NCBI GenBank assembly: GCA_948567375.1
Contig: OX419758.1
Coordinates: forward strand, 48,065,473-48,129,472
From: Lunularia cruciata
Lineage: Eukaryota; Streptophyta; Marchantiopsida; Lunulariales; Lunulariaceae
Length of the DNA: 64,000 bases
Direction of reading: 5' to 3'
Part shown: in pieces, positions 13,201-24,249 of the stretch
Layout: the number at the start of each line of letters is the position of its first letter
How positions within the stretch are numbered: the first letter of the stretch is position 1
Made by a program: the position numbers and the translations under genes
Notes under the pieces: generated by a model
Seen by the model: only the letters and a program-made list of their open reading frames with translations
Databases searched by the model: none
Told to the model about the DNA's origin: nothing

Positions 13201-16064
13201 CGCAAGAGTTGGAGAAGAAACTGGTAGCCGTCCAGGAAATGGAAAATAAAATTCAACTCCAACAAGCAAAAGCAGAAGAAGCCAAATCACAAGGCAAGAT
13301 TGCGCTTGCTCAGGAGATACTTGGAGAGGTATATCTATATAGTTCATAAAGCTATCCTCGACATTTGAAACTTGAAGCACCGAATCCCAAGCGCCAGGGT
13401 ATCATAGCTAGTGCGATACATAACTTCTAACTTGTATACATATTGATACAAGTTAGAAGTTTACCGACGTATGTCTCTATGAAACACTACAAACTCGACT
13501 TCATTCGAATCCAACTGAAATTATAGGCATGTTCTCACTTCAAAACAAACCCATTAGACAAACATCACAGAAACAAGCCACATGAACGGAAGCACATTTC
13601 GGTTATCGCCGCAATCGATGTTTGATCTGTAGTTGATCATATAAGAATACTATATCCCTTTTATAGGTTTCAAGCAGTTCCTCACTTATGGCAATGTGCT
13701 GTAGCTTGCATCCTTGAGAAATACATGCCAGCAGGAGAAACAAGAATGCGCAAAACTGGAAGAGAGACGGAAACCCCACAAACTCATGACGCAGGGAGAG
13801 GCATCATTGGTTGGAGAACTGGACGAACGTATTGAAGCTTTGGATGCTCAGGCAGAGTATGTTGCACTGTCCATCTCAGAGCAAGAAAAGAATATCCAAG
13901 ATCGAGGTACCACATTGTAAGTCAATGTCACCTTTACTGTATGCTGATTCAGCTTTACTCAGTTTCTAGTTATCAACCTACTGTGTCAATTGCAATCGTC
14001 GCTTCGATACGTACCAGAGGTGGTCCTGTCTTGGACACATCATAGTTTGGGTGGTTCCAGTGGAAGTGGAAAGGAATCTCGTTCTATGGCAACAATAGCT
14101 TATCACCTTGAGGTCTGGAAGAAAGTAGATCTTGTCTGCACGGAGACTAGATCAAGGAAGATGTTCCACCTCAAGCTAATATAATTCAACATGCTGTCTA
14201 TGACCGAGCGTGCTAAAAGCACATGTGGTGCAGGTCTTTTGGCAGTGCGGCCAAAAGACATGCACAGCCCGGATATTCCCTTGTAGCACACTCCTGAATC
14301 ACGTGGTTGCAATCTGCAGGGAGCTGGTGCAGTCTCAGCTGGAAACTCTAGGATTGCAAGAGGCCAAAGTTGTTCTGAAAAAGTACTTGGAGAAATTTGT
14401 AGAAATTAAAGACAAGCAGAGACAGGAAACTAAATTAGTGATTAACCTTGGGTTGCAATTAAAGGAGAAAAGCCAAGCTCTGGCCGAGGCAGAAAGCAAC
14501 TCCAGATTGAAGGAGCTGGAGTTTGATCGCAGGTATGGTCTTTCTGAATCCTCCCTTCACCGTACCTGCTGCTGTTCCTCCATTCTGTTTGCACGGGAAG
14601 AGTAGTGTACGTGACTCTACCTGAACAAATCATTGCTGATTTGTCTGTCTTCCCAGGTTAACAGAGCTACACTCGCAGCATGCAAAAGAGGTGCAGTACT
14701 TGCTGAAGCAAATTGAAACAATAGCAGTTAATCCAGTGGTCGAAAGGTGGGAATACCTTCTAAAACCTTCGTTGAAGAACACTATAGGATCCTTCATTGA
14801 TTGTGTTTCCTCTTATTAAGGTTTCGTCTTGAACCATTGTATTAGGGTCTGTTTCAATCCACCTGCAATTCTATAATTACTGTTCCTGTAGTTGAAAAGC
14901 CTGGTAAAACATACTTCAAATAAGGCAGCTAAAACCTGCTAATCAAATATATCTTTGAATGTTATTTGGTCTTCAAAGTCTAATGTACAACTTTGTTCTA
15001 TGTTGGTCAGTCGAGTTTCGATTTAGTTGCAGGTGGTCGACCTCAGCCTTGCACAAACACAAGGCTAAGGTTCTCCAATGCGGAGGCCCATCCTATATAG
15101 ATCCATCGGATAGCTCTTCTCAATACCGGATTGTCGATGAATAAATTCTTCCATACGAAGTCGTCAGTAAAGTTAAGCTCTCTGCATCATCGTCGCAGGT
15201 CGAACACTGGCAGGGAGCCAAAGGCAGCACCAGAGGTACAATGCCACGAACATGAGCGGAGAGAAGGCAATATAGACAATAAAGAAGGTATAGAGGAACA
15301 ACATATGGTAGAAGAAAACCAGAGACTTGCAGCTTCTCAGAAGGAGAACTTACAAGACAGGAAGACCAACAGTCTCTTGAAGAGAAAACTCCAAGAAATG
15401 ATCTCAGTTTGGGAGGCCGAGAAGAAGGTACATTTCGAGATGGCTCTTTGTATAGACCTGCCAAACCTGCGTTGAATCCCTCATCTCTGCTATTAACAAG
15501 ATAAAAGGACGTTTCAAATATTTAAAGCTGCACAAACCTGCTACTGGACTATAATCGGATCATCATATGTGAAATGAGAGCAGAAGCTGTTGGTAGAACG
15601 GGAAATCCAGACGTACTGAGAACGGGATCGACACAGGACCATTATAGCCCAGAACGTACATCAGTGATGAAAGGAGGGGAAAGGAGCAATGAATAAATCT
15701 GACATGTTTGACAGAGTTGTTTCACACAAATACAAGAGCGACAAAAACAGGATATGATCTTGTGCTGTATCGGCCATTGCAGGTTTTTGAAAATGTGGTC
15801 CAAGGTGAGAGACATTTATGGGAATCAGAGCGCAAGGCTTGGGACACTAGAGCGTGTACTTTCCTGAAGCAGCATGAACAACTAGAGAGACAGCATGACC
15901 AGCTGGAAAAGGACCATCAGGCACTGAAGGATGAGCTAGAAAATACCAAGTCCCTGCTTCACAAGGCTGGACTGGGGATCCGCTTGCCAGTTTGTAATGT
16001 GCGACAATTAACGGAGGGGGACGTGGATATCCGATCTGTGCCACCATCAAGAGGGCATTTGTAG
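1276..16064 (+). CDS. KIN4: KIN-4 family (FRA1/KIF4-like) plus-end kinesin, 25 exons
   Basis: Kinesin-4 microtubule motor; in plants this family works in cortical vesicle/cell-wall transport and midzone organisation. Exons: 1276-1652, 2151-2319, 2667-2827, 3109-3265, 3496-3605, 3949-4021, 4350-4396, 4778-4913, 5483-5607, 5882-5987, 7382-7453, 7738-8004, 8314-8505, 8711-9010, 9935-10030, 10519-10776, 10906-11121, 12038-12313, 12479-12781, 13104-13328, 13705-13916, 14320-14532, 14657-14746, 15199-15427, 15783-16064. All have GT/AG borders and consistent phases, giving about 1563 residues. The motor spans about residues 58-410: P-loop GQTGSGKT near 135-142, switch I SSRSH near 256-260, switch II DLAGSE near 290-295, then [15 protein letters not shown]. 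The rest is long charged coiled coil, including a KIN-4-like stretch [19 protein letters not shown]. The first 55 residues are a proline/alanine-rich extension. Exon 21 could instead start at 13732. The motor assignment is firm. KIN-4 is preferred for the coil pattern and the length. Confidence 0.93.
12038..12241 (+). repeat. Tandem in-frame duplication inside kinesin exon 18
   Basis: Two adjacent 102-bp copies (12038-12139 and 12140-12241) encode related 34-residue coiled-coil segments, one starting [16 protein letters not shown] and the other [16 protein letters not shown]. Each copy is preceded by its own TATGCAG-like or TATGTGCAG-like acceptor, so the duplicated unit included the splice site. 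Both acceptors are in the same phase, and either keeps the reading frame. Related KIN-4 proteins have, as far as I recall, a single such segment. Confidence 0.8.
15033..15142 (+). other. Possible alternative terminal exon of the kinesin gene
   Basis: A good acceptor (TTGCAG before 15033) opens a frame in phase with exon 23 that runs 36 codons to a TAA at 15140-15142. No donor of the phase needed to join exon 24 exists in it, whereas exon 23 joins exon 24 directly in phase. It would therefore be a cassette that ends the protein early, losing the last coil and tail, or it is a cryptic site. Transcript data are needed to tell. Confidence 0.35.
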
Positions 16065-16287
16065 ATCTGAGATCTCCTAGGCACTCTGTTACTCTTACCC
16101 TCAGTGGTGTCCCGACTATTTTGAGTTCTTCTTACCCATCTCCTCACACGTGTAGGACATGCTTTTGGTGAAGAGGTTTTGAGCTGCACCAATCCATAGG
16201 GTCGGTTTCAGCTGTACACCAGCTTTAAAGCTGTGTTGTTGTAGATAATTGCATACATGTACATATAACTGTACCATGACTCGTCTC

Positions 16288-16293
16288 AATAAA
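16288..16293 (+). terminator. Candidate polyadenylation signal of the kinesin gene
   Basis: A canonical AATAAA lies 224 bases after the kinesin stop codon. Plant signals are loose, so this is only a candidate. Confidence 0.4.
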
Positions 16294-16319
16294 TCCATCT
16301 TCGTGCAATTAACAGCTAC

Positions 16320-17757
16320 TGTGTATGCACTCCTGGAATGAAACTGATAATAATAAGTGGTGCTTGAGCGTTAGGTGCTCACAACCCTGGACAGTACTAC
16401 ACTGAAGAGGCAAAAGAATGCCAACAATTGACTGCTGGAACAGGGGACGACAAAACTGACTTTAAAACAAGGGGAGTCCTTGAGGCCACTGCAAATTTGT
16501 GAAAGTAAACTGGGTTCAGATTGACGTACTTGTCTCATACGGGGCTCAGAAGTAGGTAAAAAGAAACGATTTATAGAAGGGCGAAAAGCAGTATAGACAC
16601 CTTCAGGAGAAATGAGCCACGAGTTAACTTTGTCCTGAAGCCTTTGCAACAATTGCATTCTAAGGTCCTTAAGGAATGTAAGCCCAAAAATGGTTGAAGT
16701 CGAGATCCTAAGTATGCTCGCCTTCTCATCTTCTTCACTTGAGTAGTAATACGGCAGAAGAAATGGACTAAAACACTTCAACATTCAATTTTCTGATAAT
16801 CTATCTACGCACAAGTATCCTGAGGGATCGCATGACTAGGTATTATTCAAATCAGGCAAGCAATGAAGAAAACTAGGAGGAGTATTTGGAACATGCAAAA
16901 CACTCCTAATGGTTATGATAAACTATACACCGGAACAGATCAGAAGAACACCATTCATGTCACAGTTCATCATTCTAGTATTCTGGTAGATCACGTTCCC
17001 AGAATCAACTAAATCAAGTGTTACACTTAAAAGTTACCAGCATTACTATTTCGACCTTTTCATAACTGCTTCGAGAAGATACCCTCAGGTGATTCACAGA
17101 TTTATATCAAGATCAAAATTGGTGCCATCAGTAAAGGAACCTACATTTGAGGAGGTTGTCGGAAGACTTTATCTGAAAGCTCGAATTACTTCTTGAATGC
17201 CAAGGTTGGCTGATCTCTACCTTACTATACAAACTTCCTCACTTCTGTGGTACATTTGATTTTGACTTGTACACAGGCTTCTGTAGGTTTATCTAACCCA
17301 GTAATGTGCAAACAACAGAGCTTCCTGCACTTGCCAATGGTGATTGTTCGCCTCAGTCCATAGCTTCAACACTTCCGGAGAAGTAATTAGGTTACGTCTC
17401 GGCATCTAATTAACAACTGAGATGCCTCGCGTCCTGCAGATCGATGAGACTGTGTATCAGTCTCTATTAAGAGCGCATACCATATTTTCAGGACTAAGCA
17501 CGAAATTAATACACCTAGACAATAAATCACAGCAAAACATTCCGTGCTTAGGAAACTTGATGCCAAGACGTATCTAGCGCTAATTATCAAATAAGAAATA
17601 AGAGCAGAGAATTGCATATAAAGAAGGGGGAGGAGAAAAACAGAAATGCTAGTATGCAGAGCATAATATGTGGCAAACTTAATCCTACGGTATTCAGATG
17701 TTCTACTACAATAGAAGAAAAGGAAAAGCGGATGAGTAAAATCAGCAAGATCCATAC
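16320..17757 (-). other. Region between the two genes; probable 3' UTR of bL33 with an intron
   Basis: No confident protein gene. On the minus strand a donor-like CAG|GTATGG at about 17758 lies some 50 bases after the bL33 stop, suggesting a 3' UTR intron. A 137-codon minus-strand open frame ending at 16371 resembles nothing known to me and may be part of that transcript's untranslated end or chance. Confidence 0.3.
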
Positions 17758-17805
17758 CTGAAAGGACGATATTGAATGCACAGCCTCAGCTAAGCTCAGC
17801 TCATT

Positions 17806-17976
17806 TTATTTCATTTTCGCTTCAGTGAAGAGAACATGTCGCTTCACAACCGGATCATACTTGCGAAATTCGAGCTTCGTCGTCATTTTTCGTGGATTCT
17901 TCGTGGTGACGTAGAAGAATCCAGTTCCTGCCGCGGAGATCAATCGCACGAGAATCGCCCCCTTCCCCTTCGCCAT
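17806..17976 (-). CDS. bL33m: Large-subunit ribosomal protein bL33, organellar (mitochondrial-type) copy
   Basis: A 56-codon single-exon gene from ATG 17976-17974 to TAA 17808-17806. The product starts [20 protein letters not shown] and continues through [17 protein letters not shown] and ends [10 protein letters not shown]. It matches the short nuclear-encoded L33 family of plants (about 58 residues) in length and in the signature [19 protein letters not shown] and RHVLFTE blocks. The family binds 23S-type rRNA near the E site of bacterial-type ribosomes. There is no separate presequence, as in the plant mitochondrial members. It is divergent from the kinesin gene by strand (tail to tail), with about 1.5 kb between stop codons. 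The intended organelle is inferred from family resemblance. Confidence 0.9.
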   Translation of the reverse strand: MAKGKGAILVRLISAAGTGFFYVTTKNPRKMTTKLEFRKYDPVVKRHVLFTEAKMK

Positions 17977-18049
17977 AGTTTCGGATCTTAGAACGTTCGG
18001 TCCCCTAGTCTCTCAATCTCTCGATCTAGCTTCACAATTCGCAATCCGA

Positions 18050-20980
18050 GTGTCCCAGTCCGCATCCAGAGACGGAATTGAACTCGGACCCTAAAATTGG
18101 AGAACATTCCTCACGAGGGTTCTTCCAAGAGCCCTGTGTTATTCCAGTGGAGTTTCTATGGATACCGGCTCCTCGTAAACTGTCCGTTACTTTATCATTT
18201 TCCGGTAAGTTTCGGGAATCCTTTCCCGTAATTTTCAGAATCTCCAGAACTATTTGTATAACCCTCTCAAACAGAGATCGGCGCAACGTCGGGCGAATTC
18301 TGCAGGGACGAAATTGCCTCATCTCTCCACACTCTAAACTTGAGGGTTATATTTCGTATGTTAAAAAACAAATCATTCTAATCATCATAAAGTTATAAAA
18401 TTTGTATTATAGAGGATTTAAGAAGATATCTACCTCGTAGTGTCCTTGTTAGTAATTATCTAATTTTGTTTCCTCTGAAGTTGTAGAAGGCAATCTATAA
18501 ATTGAAAAAGTTGATTCCTTTAAGATGTCATGGCAAAAAAGATATTTCATTGTATAACTTTTGGAATTAAAACCTTTCATAGTACGAGTAAACATGTGTT
18601 GAAATACTGGCTGGAGGAGCAAAATTGCAAGATCTCTCTCACACCACAAGATAGGCTAATTACTGATCGGACATCCCAACGCTAACCAATTCAGTAAATA
18701 TGTTAATTCGATTAGCTCTTAATGTAATTTCGTACAGGATATTGAGATGATTTTTGTTGTTGATAGACTGCATGTATGAGGTTATCCATTTTAATAAATA
18801 TAATATTTAAACTATTTTATAATTATATTAAAAATCATTTAACCATTTTTCTGCTTTTCATTCTTAAGATTTTAAATTTATTTTGTAGTTAACATATAAT
18901 TATGGATAGAAGTTTATTAATTTGAGATTAATATTAATAGGGATATGCATCTAAATAGGAATTTTAATATATGGTTGTAAAAATCTAATTCCAATCAAAG
19001 GTGATTTTAATGGAGTATTATTGAAAGAGAGATGTATTATGAATTGATCCACTACTTTTTTATACATTTGATATATGATTGGTTTCTCATATGATTACAT
19101 ACAATTTAACATTATCATGAATTTTAAGATAGATATTTATATATTTTGGTCTAGTCATAATAGTATACTACTTTATAACTATCATAAATGTATCATCTAG
19201 ATCAACAACAACTTTTACATAATAATTAAAAATATTTTAAAAGTTTTATAAAAGAAATTTAGATGGAAACTTATATGAACTGTCTTAGAGAATCTACTAT
19301 CTACTAAAATTTTAATTATAGGGTATTGAAAACGTTCCTAAAGATTGAGCACCCTTCTTGATTAAGGAATAAGGTAGGAAGCTAATTTTCTAACTTCTCT
19401 AACAAGTGAACTTATATCTATGTGATGTATAAGTAATAAGGTGTAAAGATAATCTCCAAACATCTAGAATATATTCACTTCAAATTTTAAATATTTTTAG
19501 TTATAAATTGAATCAAATATTTCAAGGTGGTATGAATCCTTTAATAGTTTATGTATTTTATAAAAGAGAAAAAAGTCCAAACCAATGTGCTAAAAAATAT
19601 GAATATATTGTAAAAGTTATGAATGTATTATAAACGTTTCTGTTATACTATAAAATAGGGACATACAAACTAGTTATCTCTGTTAATTATTCTTACACAA
19701 CCAAGACATGATGTGTGGGTGTATCATGTTGGCAAGGGTTGTATTTATTAATCATGCGCAATGTCATTGGATTGATTTCAAAAGCAGACGGGTTCTGCCT
19801 TGTCAAATTTCCCCACCACCAAAAGTTTCATTTGCATCTAGAGAACTTCTCTTGGCACATTGCAGATAGCTTTACCCACCATTGGAAGCTCATTTGCTAA
19901 TATTTGTATTTAGGAGGTAATCTTATTTATTTATATTTCCCTAAATGTGATATTATTCTGTCGATTATAATATTTACACATATGATCAAAATAAGTTCTA
20001 TGAAGATTTATGTAATTTTATTTGATAATTCTTTGTTCATACATTTCTCATGTATAATTTGTGCACTATCTTAAGGTCTAACTTATTCATTTTAAGTTCA
20101 AGTGCACTTTACAATACGCATGTCATTGTTAATTTATGATAACATGTTTCATGTTGCAAGGGAGAAGTAGTGCAAAGGGAGAGATGAGAGAAAAGAAAAG
20201 AATAGAGAAATTTTGGAAATTTGAGGATATATTAGCATATATGAGCAAATTGACATTTTCTTTGTTTTTCAATTTGTATTATGTTGATACCTATTGAAGG
20301 TTATGGAGAATTCAATAAAAATGTATGAAGACATTTATTTTTTTAGTGTTTAAAGTGATTGCTTTATAACAAGAGTGATGAGTTAGGAATTTCTAATCTC
20401 TTGGTTTTTAGACTTTAGTTGCAATAGAACTTAGTTTGAAAATTATGGAGATATGAAGTATAAGAGCTCATATTCTTTGGGGTTTTCAAAGTTAGCATTT
20501 ACTCATTTGAGGTAAGATCTGAGTAGGTTGTGGTTTTGCAAGTATTGGGAGATACAAAACAGAAGCAGCGAGTGTTATTATCTTTATTATTGTCCTAGCC
20601 ATGGCTTCATTTCCCATGTGGGGCCACCTATAGCAGCTCAAGGTACACCATGCTAGGTAAAGAGAAGTAGATGCTAGATTTTGCAAATTCTTAGCAAAGG
20701 ATTGGGCTACCCTACCGGACAAAACTATTAGGGTTGCACATTGCAAGAGACAAGTTCAACCATATGTTACTATATATTTCACTTTATTATTATAATATAG
20801 GATATTGGGTTAGGTTAGAGAGTATTGTGGAGCAACATAAGCCCTACTTTCTTTGTTTATGGATAGTCTCACTAACAAAACTATTTTTTCCTAATGTATA
20901 TTATATTCTTTGGTTGGAGAGGGAGTACCATGAGAGGTCTTAAAACTATTAACCTAAGGAGCATTTCTATCTTGATAGAT
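18050..20980. other. AT-rich intergenic DNA with no gene recognised
   Basis: Upstream of bL33 the base composition changes sharply at about 18.35 kb to long A/T-rich stretches full of stop codons. Short open frames here (for example at 19715-19900 and 20492-20746) carry no motif I recognise. The first 300 bases probably hold the bL33 promoter. Confidence 0.5.
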
Positions 20981-20989
20981 CATTTTTTG

Positions 20990-21990
20990 CACATGCATTG
21001 TGCATTGCCTCACCTCTTTGTCTAGGAAGCTTGTCAAGGTTGGTTTATGAGCACCTTAAAGATTATTTCTAGAAAGATGATCTCTCTAATGGTTTTATCA
21101 AGCTATTCCAAGTGGCTACAATAATAACAATGAGACATATTCCTACATTAGTTAATCAAGTGCTAGATGTTAGTCACCTTCTTGCAATGGAGAAGGACAC
21201 AAAAGGCATTAGAAAAAATGCTCTTAGTGAGATCTTCTTGCATCTTGTTAGCTGCAAAATTGTCCTTTAGCATTGTTCTCACTTTCAATAGTACCTCAAT
21301 ATGCATCAAATTGGAGTTGCTATATTTGAAGGTTATGTGGATATATCTTTAGGTATCAAAGCTCTACTATAACCCAAGGTGTGTTGTTTTATAAGTAGAT
21401 GTTGAGAACGCTTTTAATAATATCTCATGTGAATCCATCATTAGAGGTTTTGGGAGCCCAATAGATCCTTGGCAAGTCTTATTCCTCACTTGTGCTTCTT
21501 CTATGGCTTCCTTCTTCCCTTTACTATCAACACCATCTTGAGATTAGATTGTTTGTAACAATAGAGAGATCTTTTAGGGGGGTTTTATTTTCCATGGCTC
21601 TCTTGAGAGCTCTCTTATCTACTACTTTGGCCATTCCTTGAGAGATCTTTTAGGGGGCTTTTATTTTCCATAGCTCTCTTTAGAGCTCTCTTATCTACTA
21701 CTTTGGCCATTCCCTAATGTGTATTTCCCTCCTTGGTAAATCATAATGTCCATCATGGTCCTATTGATTAGATTGTGCAAGATTATGACCACTTGAGTAT
21801 CAAGCTTCATCTTCTAGGCTTGTGAGTTAAAATATCAAAGTATGGAGCATGTTCCTTATTAGGTATCCTTCATCACCTCCAACTTCTACAAGGATGTATC
21901 ACCTCTACAAATGGCCTATGTATTTTAGAGTGCCAATAGGATATGAGCATTTTATCATACATTGCTTAGATATTGTCCTTATGGAAGATT
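20990..21990 (+). pseudogene. Decayed non-LTR retroelement reverse transcriptase fragment
   Basis: Broken translations in two frames follow the order of a LINE-like reverse transcriptase. First come SRLVYEHLKDYF and SGF-like NGFIKLFQVAT, then LLAMEKDTKGIRKNALSEIF, then LNMHQIGVAIFEGY. After a frameshift comes VENAFNNIS, the recognisable first catalytic aspartate block with D replaced by E, then CASSMASFFPLL. A later frame gives VHHGPID and DHLSIKLHLLGL, matching the region after the second catalytic block. Stops and at least two frameshifts show it is dead. The family is a non-LTR type known from plants and algae; assignment rests on remembered family patterns, so it should be tested by profile search. 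Confidence 0.55.
21564..21715 (+). repeat. Tandem duplication of about 76 bp
   Basis: Two adjacent near-identical copies begin with GAGAGATCTTTTAGGGG and end at TTTGGCCATTCC. They lie inside the decayed reverse transcriptase and add to its disruption. Confidence 0.85.
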
Positions 21991-22194
21991 CTTCATGTGG
22001 ATAACCTTCCTCTACTAGGAGGTCTATAGGTGGCATTAATGATACTCTTTGCTAGTAATGCTTTTCAACCAACTTATCTACTTTGCATTATTCCTCCTTC
22101 TCCAACCTCCCTATCACATGTGAGAAATTTTGATAGGGGGATCATAGGAGCCTTTAGTGATATCATTGGACAAGCATGTATTATATTCTCTCTT

Positions 22195-22561
22195 AGTTGA
22201 CTCATCCATTCCTTGCACTGCTTGTGCATGTTTTTGCTCTTGCTTTAGCAAGGATGTAAGCCCTTGGATCTTGTCTTGATTGTGCATTAGTGTATTCCAA
22301 TTTGTAGCAATATTTTCTTTATAATGATGAAGTTTTGCTTAAGTTTGGCCATCCATTCCTTACTCCTTAGGAGGCAAGCTTCTTTATCATATCCAAATTG
22401 TGCATTAGAGCATTCCAACTTGTGTCATCTAATTTCTCTATAAGTGGTGGATAGTGGATGTTGTGGTTAGAGATCCCAAGTATGATGTTGTTTTGGAAGA
22501 AGGGATTACTCATCCTCTTAGATAGATGGGCAAGTAAATCAACAATAGCCAAGGTCTCCAA
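22195..22561 (-). pseudogene. Remnant of an unidentified coding sequence with a repeated WNxLMHNxD segment
   Basis: On the minus strand two separate stretches translate to similar peptides: SWNALMHNLDMIKKL (about 22370-22420) and NWNTLMHNQDKIQGL (about 22260-22310), the second followed by KQEQKHAQAVQGMDES. The repeat suggests an old internal duplication in a real protein, possibly a coiled coil. I do not recognise the family. It ends just before element A, which may have cut it. Confidence 0.3.
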
Positions 22562-22591
22562 GTATAAGAGTCATCTCAACAAGGTCATCTC

Positions 22592-22970
22592 TGTAACAAT
22601 ATGGAGTTTAGCAATTAAGTTAGTTAGGGCTAATGAAGTAGAAAATAGGCCAAATTAGCTTAGAAGTATCTAAGAAGCTTCTTGGGAAGCTTCCTAGCTA
22701 GCTTAGCTTGCACTCCAAGTAGATAGCTTCTAGAAGCTTCCAACTAGCTTAGCTTGCATGCCAAGTAGGTGGCTTCTAAAGTTTGGCTTGGCTTGCACTC
22801 CAAGAAAGTGGCTCAAGGAAACTTCTTGAGAATCTTCTCAAGAGCCTTGTAAGCTCCTTATAAATACCAAATCCAAAGCTCATGCTAGGCATTTGGAGTT
22901 TCACTCATTCAAGTGTCCTAATGTGATTTTCTATTCTCCTATTTCTTTCCTCGGTCTTGGGTCTTTCACA
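22592..22970 (+). repeat. Element A 5' LTR
   Basis: Starts TGTAACAATATGG and ends GGTCTTTCACA. It has a TATAAATA box at about 22858-22865, with clusters of GAAGCTTC blocks in the 200 bases before it. This is the promoter-bearing LTR. Confidence 0.9.
22727..22741 (+). promoter_or_regulatory. Heat-shock-element-like trimer in element A LTR
   Basis: CTTCTAGAAGCTTCC reads TTC-2-GAA-2-TTC, a perfect three-unit inverted pentamer array as bound by heat-shock factors. It lies about 120 bases upstream of the TATA box. Binding is inferred. Confidence 0.6.
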
Positions 22971-22990
22971 TTGGTATCAAAGCAAAAATG

Positions 22991-23184
22991 GGATGGCTGG
23001 AATTTATGGATCACCAAACCATTGGGATTTTCATATCCAAGTACTATCCAAACATAATTTCACACAATTCATCACCTCACAAAATTGGGCAGAATTTTCT
23101 AAATACAATCACCTTGTCCAAGGAACCCTTGGTACTTTTGGTTGTAGCTTATGGAGAATGATGGACGTGTTGCTAGTAAATTAG
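22991..23184 (+). pseudogene. Frameshifted leader ORF of element A
   Basis: Directly after the primer site an ATG opens a frame starting MAGIYGSPNHWDFHIQ that matches the leader ORF of elements C and F up to FTQFITS. An inserted base in the ITS/QNW region then changes frame, so the conserved FG and ILPVV parts are lost. Confidence 0.6.
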
Positions 23185-23309
23185 GACTGGTATGATAGAG
23201 TGTAGCCATGGCAGCAATGCCTAAGGTTATCATTGTTATGCATCAACAAATCAAACATCTTACTTGATTGTTGGGTGAATGAGACTAGTAACGAGTAATG
23301 GGGTTAGGA

Positions 23310-23655
23310 TTATGGATTATTCTTCCCATGTCAAGATTGGTGCAACAAATTTCCTTTCAGCTTGCTCTACTCAAAATTGCCACTATAGCTTTGTTGCTCT
23401 GTCCAATTGCCTTGAAGCTAAGAGAATTTGTTTTTGTTCATCTTGAAGATTTGTAGCCTTGAAATAACATTTCACATTCAAATACAAAATTCTCCATTGT
23501 GCCCAAGAGATTCTTTCAATCAAATACCTTGGGTTTTGGAAATTGGATTCAGTCTTCTCCTTTTTGAAATGGTGCTCTCTCTACATGCTCTTGTCATTGT
23601 TGATCTCATTTATGCAACAATCATTGATTTGGTGCAATAATTGTGCAATTCCAAT
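23310..23655 (-). other. Inverted gag segment inside element A
   Basis: Compared with the same part of elements C and F, this 0.35-kb stretch is in the opposite orientation, while the DNA on both sides is in the normal one. For example CTTGGGTTTTGGAAATTGGA here is the reverse complement of the gag text in C at about 36210. Short inverted copies of the flanking LLDERDQ-coding text are present at both ends. A 46-bp tandem duplication follows at about 23677-23766. Confidence 0.8.
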
Positions 23656-24249
23656 CGATAAATACCACACTAGTTGCATGAGATAAGTTGGTAGAGTTGA
23701 AGCATATTGGTTCTGAGTTGCATGAGATAAGTTGGTAGAGTTGAAGTAGATTGGTTCTATAAGAAGCTACAACATGCAATTCCAAAACACCATTATGAAA
23801 ATTCTAGGTATAATGGATGGTGAAGCTCTGGATCAATTTGTGAGGGGCTTGAAGTCACAAACCAAATTAGAAGTGACTATGCAAGAGCCAAATACTTGGA
23901 AGAAGCCATGAAGCTAATAGAGCGCTTTGATTTCTTGGTCATGACAACTTGGTCTCAATCTCGACATTCACAAAACCAACTAGCACATTACACACGTGTG
24001 GAAGAGCCGGCACCAATGGAGATTGATGCCATCCAACGGAGACCACTTGGTATAATGGATTGAGAAAGATTGCAAAAAAATGGTGGTTGCTTTTATTATT
24101 GCCAGATTGGACATTGCATTGCTAAATGTCTACTCAAGAATGGGTGATCTTGACAAATCGCCAAAGTGGAGGATGTGGAGCAAAATGATCAAGAAAACAA
24201 GGAATCCTAATAGGAGATTTTGAGCCACCTATTGGGAACTTGATTAGTT

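Noticed and set aside
14000..14184. Extra kinesin exon around 14000-14165
   Set aside because: Once the GTAAGT donor at 13917 is used, exons 21 and 22 join in phase, so no further exon is needed.
16371..16784. 137-codon minus-strand open frame as a separate gene
   Set aside because: No recognisable domain, and a position downstream of bL33 on the same strand makes a 3' UTR or chance frame as likely.
19715..20943. Small open frames as genes in the AT-rich stretch
   Set aside because: Short, without motifs, and in DNA of strong A/T bias where such frames arise by chance.
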